Of a stretch of 64,000 nucleotides of DNA, positions 59,894-64,000 are shown piece after piece; the stretch's first letter is position 1; each line of letters begins with the position of its first letter. The stretch lies in NCBI RefSeq assembly GCF_001563285.1, contig NZ_CP005189.1:434001-498000 (forward strand), in the 5' to 3' direction. Source of the stretch: Sphingobium sp. MI1205 (GTDB lineage: Bacteria; Pseudomonadota; Alphaproteobacteria; Sphingomonadales; Sphingomonadaceae). A program made the translations under genes and the position numbers. The notes below the pieces were generated by a model. It was not told where the DNA came from. It saw only the letters and a list, made by a program, of their open reading frames with translations, and did not search any database.

Positions 59894-61696
59894 ATGCCTC
59901 ATCTGACGCTGGGCGGTGTGCTTGAGTCCAGCAGACCCAGGGGGTTCCAGGTGGCAAGTGCGTTCGGCGAACGTGACAGCGAATTGTTGGAAGTTGTCAG
60001 CAACTACAAGAAAGTGTTCATTGTTGTCCTGTGCGTCAGCGCAGCGCTCAACGTGCTGCTGCTGGGCGGATCCCTTTACATGATGATGGTTTATGATTCG
60101 GTTCTGCCGAGTCATTCCATCCCGACATTGGCCGGGCTGATGATCCTGGTGATGATCGTGTACCTGTTCCAGGGCTTCTTCGAAAATATGCGGGCAGGCA
60201 TGTTGGCGGATGTTGCAAATTCCGTCGAACGTGAACTGTCCGGCAGGGTCCAGAACGCGATGTCCCAATTGGCGCTGGCCGGACGGAAGATGCCCGGTGA
60301 TGGGCTCAGCCCCATGCACGATCTCGAAAACGTCCGCGCCTTCATGTCGAACGGGGTCGCGACCCTGCTCGATCTGCCTTGGGTCATCTTCTTTCTGGCC
60401 ATATTGTCCATACTGCATATCTGGCTGGGCATCACGGCGCTGGTGGGCGCGATCATCCTGTTTTCCCTGACGCTGTTCACGAACCGGGCCATGAAACGGC
60501 CAGCCGAACAGCTTTTGCAGCTTTCCGCCTATCGCAATGGCGCGGCGGAAAGCAATTTGCGTCATGTGGAACTGCTGACGGCGCTCGGCATGGCCGGGCG
60601 CATGCAGCAGCGCTGGGACCGGCTGAACGCCCTGTACACCGCCGCTCAGAACAAGCTGGCGCGCTCTGGCACTGCGCTTGGCGGCCTGAGCAAGATATTG
60701 CGGCTGGCGCTTCAGTCGATCATCCTGACCGTCGGCGCGCTGCTGGTCATCGAAGGGAAGTCAAGCGCCGGGGTCATCTTCGCCGCATCCGTCCTGTCCG
60801 CACGCGCGCTCGCGCCAGTCGATCAGGCGATCGCGAACTGGAAGAGCCTGATCAGCGCACGCGTTGGATGGATGCGCCTGACGGAGATGTTGAAATGTGT
60901 CCCGGCAACGGCGGGCGTTTCGCTGCGTTTGCCTGCGCCGGTACAGAAGCTGGAAGTGGAAAAGCTGGTCGTCGCGCCGCCCGGCACGCGGCAGATTACC
61001 GTCAACGGCGTGGAGCTCCGCCTGAATGCAGGAGACGCCTGCGCCGTCATCGGTCCAAGCGGTGCGGGAAAATCATCGCTGGGCCGCGCCTTGGTCGGAG
61101 CCTGGCGACCGTCACGCGGGACGATCCGTCTCGACGGCGCGACGCAGGACCAGTGGGATCCCGAACATTTCGGCGAATTTATCGGCTATCTGCCTCAGAC
61201 TATCGAACTGCTGGACGGCACCATCGCGGAAAATATCGCGCGTTTCGATCCTTCCGCGACATCGGAAGCGATCGTCGCGGCGGCAAGGGTTGCCGCGGTG
61301 CACGACCTGATCACCGGCCTCCCGCAAGGCTATGACACCCGCGTCGGCGCAGATGGCCAAGCGCTTTCGGGAGGGCAGCGGCAGCGCATCGGCTTGGCTC
61401 GCGCCTTGTACAAGGATCCGTTCTTCGTCCTGCTCGACGAGCCCAATTCCAATCTTGACAGCGAGGGGGAGGCTGCACTGGTCGCCGCGATCGCATCGGT
61501 GCGCGAGCGCGGAGGTATCGTGGTCGTGATTTCTCACCGGGCGCTGGGGCAGGTCAGCCATGTCCTGCTGATGCGAGAGGGTCGCATGGAAATATTCGGT
61601 CCGGCTGCGGAAGTCATGACGCGCTTACGACATAGAAAAAATGTGCCCCGGGAAAATGTCGTGGCGATGCAAGCCACCGCTACTGGAACAGCGTGA
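59894..61696 (+). CDS. Type I secretion ABC transporter (PrtD/HlyB-like)
   Basis: The 600-residue protein has an N-terminal six-span membrane domain (VFIVVLCVSAALNVLLLGGS, LYMMMVYDSVLPSHSIPTL) without an N-terminal peptidase, and a C-terminal ATPase. The ATPase shows Walker A GPSGAGKS (387-394), signature LSGGQRQRIGLARALY, Walker B FVLLDEPNSNLDSEGE and H-loop VVVISHRALGQ. MMVYDSVLPS is a mark of the PrtD-type family. It exports an RTX or similar protein together with the next gene. No RTX cargo or TolC gene lies close by. The start is uncertain because the ribosome site is weak. Confidence 0.9.
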   Translation: MPHLTLGGVLESSRPRGFQVASAFGERDSELLEVVSNYKKVFIVVLCVSAALNVLLLGGSLYMMMVYDSVLPSHSIPTLAGLMILVMIVYLFQGFFENMRAGMLADVANSVERELSGRVQNAMSQLALAGRKMPGDGLSPMHDLENVRAFMSNGVATLLDLPWVIFFLAILSILHIWLGITALVGAIILFSLTLFTNRAMKRPAEQLLQLSAYRNGAAESNLRHVELLTALGMAGRMQQRWDRLNALYTAAQNKLARSGTALGGLSKILRLALQSIILTVGALLVIEGKSSAGVIFAASVLSARALAPVDQAIANWKSLISARVGWMRLTEMLKCVPATAGVSLRLPAPVQKLEVEKLVVAPPGTRQITVNGVELRLNAGDACAVIGPSGAGKSSLGRALVGAWRPSRGTIRLDGATQDQWDPEHFGEFIGYLPQTIELLDGTIAENIARFDPSATSEAIVAAARVAAVHDLITGLPQGYDTRVGADGQALSGGQRQRIGLARALYKDPFFVLLDEPNSNLDSEGEAALVAAIASVRERGGIVVVISHRALGQVSHVLLMREGRMEIFGPAAEVMTRLRHRKNVPRENVVAMQATATGTA

Positions 61697-61697
61697 A

Positions 61698-63035
61698 ATG
61701 AACACTCATCTTGCCCCGTTCATCGCCGATGACAGTTTCGCCGTGGATTATGACCCGGCCGAACATGCCCAAAACAAGGTGCGCGCTGCCCTCATCGCCA
61801 TGGCGATACTCATTGTGAGTTTCGGCGTGGCTGGCACTTTGATCCCGATCGGGGGCGCGGTAATTGCAGCCGGTCAGATCGGCCTCGCATCGCACATCAA
61901 GAAGGTCGCCCATCCTTCAGGAGGCGTGATCAAGGAAATACTGGTCGAAAACGGCGCGCCTGTCCGCAAGGGACAGGTGCTGATGCGCTTCGACGACAGG
62001 GTGACAGGGGCGGATGCGGAATATTCCAGCCTGAGCGTCGATCAGATGCGAGCGCAACGCGCCCGTCTGGAAGCGGAACGGCTGGGCGCTCGCTCCGTCA
62101 CTTTCCCCAGTGAATTGATGCGCGCTGACGGCGCCGCGCGCCGTGCGATGGCTGACGAAGCCAATCTGTTCCAGATCAGGCAGTCCGAACAGGCGGGGCT
62201 CGCCGCACAGATCCAGTCGCGCATCCGCCAGTATCGCCAGCAGATCAACGCTTATGAATCGCAAATCCGCGCGCTCCAGCAGCAGGCCGCCCTTATCGAA
62301 CCTGAACGAAAGGGGGTAAGGGCTCTGTGGGACAAGGGGCTAGTTACCATCAGCCGCCTCAATCAGTTGGAGCGGACCGCCGTGGATCTGCAGGGCGGCA
62401 TCGGCGCGTTGCGCGCCAACATAGCGCAGGCAGAGGCGCGTATCAGCGAGGCGCGTGAACAGATGATTCAGCTCGGGGAAAGCCGCCGGTCACAGGCGGG
62501 AGCCGACCTTGCCCAGTTGAACGGCGCGCTCAACCAGCAGCAAGTGCGCAGCGTTTCCGCCATCGATGCGCGGGATCGCAGCGTCGTACGCGCCCCTTAT
62601 GAGGGAGTAGTCGACAAGCTGGCCTTCAACACGATTGGCGGCGTCGTACGCCCCGCCGAAATCATTATGGAAATTGTGCCGAACAGCGACCGGCTTCTGG
62701 TCGAAGGGGCGGTTTCGCCCGCTGATGTCGATCAGGTCCATGTCGGCCAAGCGGCGCGCATCCGCTTCACCGCCTTCAACAACAGCGCCACGCCCGAAAT
62801 CCGGGGCAAAGTGACCTTCGTGGCTGCCGACAGGGCAGCCGATCCAGAAGGAAGGCTGAGCTTCTACCCGGTGCGGGTGGAAATCGACGAAGCCCAGCTG
62901 CGGAAATATCCCGAACTGGCGCTAAAGCCCGGCATGCCGGCCGATTTATTCATCGACACCGGCAGCCGGATGATGATCTCCTACCTTACCAAGCCGTTGC
63001 GCGACCAGTTCGAGCGGGCATTCCGGGATAACTGA
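61698..63035 (+). CDS. Type I secretion membrane fusion protein (HlyD/PrtE family)
   Basis: The 445-residue protein starts one base after the ABC gene's stop. It has a short cytoplasmic part, one membrane span (VRAALIAMAILIVSFGVAGT), the lipoyl motif GGVIKEILVENGAPVRKGQV, a long coiled-coil region (about 110-290) and the closing APYEGVVDKLAFNTIGGVVR and KPGMPADLFIDTG. These are standard features of HlyD-type type I secretion adaptors. An earlier start at 61641 overlaps the ABC gene and lacks the family's form. Confidence 0.92.
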   Translation: MNTHLAPFIADDSFAVDYDPAEHAQNKVRAALIAMAILIVSFGVAGTLIPIGGAVIAAGQIGLASHIKKVAHPSGGVIKEILVENGAPVRKGQVLMRFDDRVTGADAEYSSLSVDQMRAQRARLEAERLGARSVTFPSELMRADGAARRAMADEANLFQIRQSEQAGLAAQIQSRIRQYRQQINAYESQIRALQQQAALIEPERKGVRALWDKGLVTISRLNQLERTAVDLQGGIGALRANIAQAEARISEAREQMIQLGESRRSQAGADLAQLNGALNQQQVRSVSAIDARDRSVVRAPYEGVVDKLAFNTIGGVVRPAEIIMEIVPNSDRLLVEGAVSPADVDQVHVGQAARIRFTAFNNSATPEIRGKVTFVAADRAADPEGRLSFYPVRVEIDEAQLRKYPELALKPGMPADLFIDTGSRMMISYLTKPLRDQFERAFRDN

Positions 63036-63051
63036 GCCTTTGCGCGCCAGC

Positions 63052-64000
63052 TTATCCCATTGTCGGGATGACGAAGGCGCTGTCACTGGTGGCGCCGCCG
63101 TCGGGCCAGCGCTGGGTGATGGTCTTGACCTTGGTCCAGAACTTCACGCCTTCCATGCCATGCTGGTTGGTGTCGCCAAAGGCCGACCGCTTCCATCCGC
63201 CGAAGGTGTGATAGGCGACCGGCACCGGGATCGGCACGTTGATGCCGACCATGCCGACATTGACGCGCGCTGCAAATTCGCGGGCGGCGTGGCCGTTGCG
63301 GGTGAAGATCGCGACGCCATTGCCATATTGATGCTGGCTGGGGAGGGCGAGTGCCTCCTCGAAGCTCTCCGCGCGCACCATCTGTAGCACGGGGCCGAAA
63401 ATCTCCTCCTTGTAGGAGCGCATAGACGGCTTCACATGGTCGAACAGCGTCGGGCCGACGAAAAAGCCCTCCTCATGCCCCTGAAGCGTAAAGCCGCGTC
63501 CATCGACGACCAGTTCCGCGCCTTCATCGACGCCCATCTGGATATAGCTTTCGATCTTCGCCTTGTGCGCGGCGGTGACGACCGGACCATAATGGGCGTC
63601 GGGATCGGTGGAAACGCCAACGCGCAGCGCCTCGATCGCGGGGATCAGCTTCTCGCGCAGCGCCATCGCCGTCTTCTCACCCACCGGGGTGACGACGGGG
63701 AGCGCCATGCAGCGTTCGCCGGCCGAACCGAAAGCCGCGCCCGAAAGATCGTTCACCACCTGATCGAGATCAGCGTCGGGCATGACGATGCCGTGGTTCT
63801 TGGCCCCACCCATTGCCTGCACGCGCTTGCCGTTGTCGACGCCGCGCTTGTAGACATAATGGGCGATGTCAGACGAACCGACAAAGCTGATCGCGCCGAT
63901 GTCGGGATGGTCGAGAATGGCGTCGACCATTTCCTTGTCGCCGTGAACCACCTGCAATATGCCTTCCGGCAGGCCCGCTTCCAGGAAAAGCTCCGCCAGA
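63052..64000 (-). CDS. mmsA: CoA-acylating methylmalonate-semialdehyde dehydrogenase, N-terminus outside window
   Basis: The visible 316 residues are the C-terminal two-thirds of an aldehyde dehydrogenase, with the frame open to the window edge (LAELFLEAGLPEGILQVVHG near the edge). The catalytic cysteine is in FGSAGERCMALPV; ISFVGSSDIAHYVYKRG, EIFGPVLQMVRAE and VGMVGINVPIPVPVAYHTFG are typical of MmsA rather than other ALDHs. The enzyme turns methylmalonate semialdehyde into propionyl-CoA in valine and inositol breakdown. The start lies to the right of position 64000. Convergent with the HlyD-type gene, 16 bp away. Confidence 0.93.
   Translation of the reverse strand, partial: LAELFLEAGLPEGILQVVHGDKEMVDAILDHPDIGAISFVGSSDIAHYVYKRGVDNGKRVQAMGGAKNHGIVMPDADLDQVVNDLSGAAFGSAGERCMALPVVTPVGEKTAMALREKLIPAIEALRVGVSTDPDAHYGPVVTAAHKAKIESYIQMGVDEGAELVVDGRGFTLQGHEEGFFVGPTLFDHVKPSMRSYKEEIFGPVLQMVRAESFEEALALPSQHQYGNGVAIFTRNGHAAREFAARVNVGMVGINVPIPVPVAYHTFGGWKRSAFGDTNQHGMEGVKFWTKVKTITQRWPDGGATSDSAFVIPTMG

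Noticed and set aside
1..64000. CRISPR arrays, insertion sequences, prophage or integrative elements
   Set aside because: No spaced direct repeats of suitable length, no transposase or integrase motif and no terminal inverted repeats with target duplications were seen. The decay zones may once have held such elements, but nothing remains to show it.

Overview
The window is about 64 kb of high-GC DNA that reads as the chromosome of an alphaproteobacterium of the Sphingomonadales, most like Sphingobium or Sphingomonas. The evidence is two TonB-dependent receptors, NodT-type outer-membrane factors, a DUF6894 protein, many short sphingomonad-type proteins, an ScfR-type regulator beside isocitrate lyase, and an inverted repeat of the kind common in this group. 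I saw no IS element, phage, CRISPR array, rRNA or tRNA. Both edges cut genes: a transporter-acyltransferase fusion on the left and methylmalonate-semialdehyde dehydrogenase (mmsA) on the right.

Layout. 0-11 kb: the fusion protein divergent from a TetR regulator, a siderophore-type receptor behind a Fur-like box, roxA (uL16 hydroxylase), rluE, an SRPBCC protein, exported proteins of unknown role and a short Hsp70 homologue. 11-18 kb: a TetR-controlled tripartite RND efflux operon with visible operators. 18-23 kb: a CDP-alcohol phosphotransferase and a run of small genes, including a cold-shock protein and an orphan MbcA/Xre toxin-binding-domain protein. 23-28 kb: a GST, a decayed hybrid kinase, the ScfR-type regulator, a 56-aa protein and aceA (glyoxylate shunt). 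28-33 kb: a cobalamin riboswitch in front of a TonB receptor, DUF3649, PepSY and DUF3325 cassette. 33-39 kb: dctD, dctB, dctA and a porin for C4-dicarboxylates. 39-45 kb: a transglutaminase-like protein, yaaA, two SDR-type proteins, small proteins and several broken genes. 45-48 kb: rlpA and modABC. 48-56 kb: a two-component system divergent from a second RND efflux operon. 56-58 kb: a second DUF3649-like, PepSY and DUF3325 cassette, without a receptor and behind a Fur-like box. 58-64 kb: DUF1206, gene remnants, a type I secretion ABC/HlyD pair and mmsA.

How the parts fit. The window combines metal and cofactor uptake (two receptors, two PepSY cassettes, molybdate), two efflux pumps with different local regulators, and C2/C4 acid use (aceA, dct). 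Erosion is marked: at least eight gene remnants are visible, including the 3' ends of a divergent pobA-pobR pair fused by deletion. The most unusual observations are a DctD that lacks the sigma-54 contact motif, the cobalamin riboswitch in front of a siderophore-type cassette, and a 10-bp-period direct-repeat array between the second two-component system and its probable RND target.
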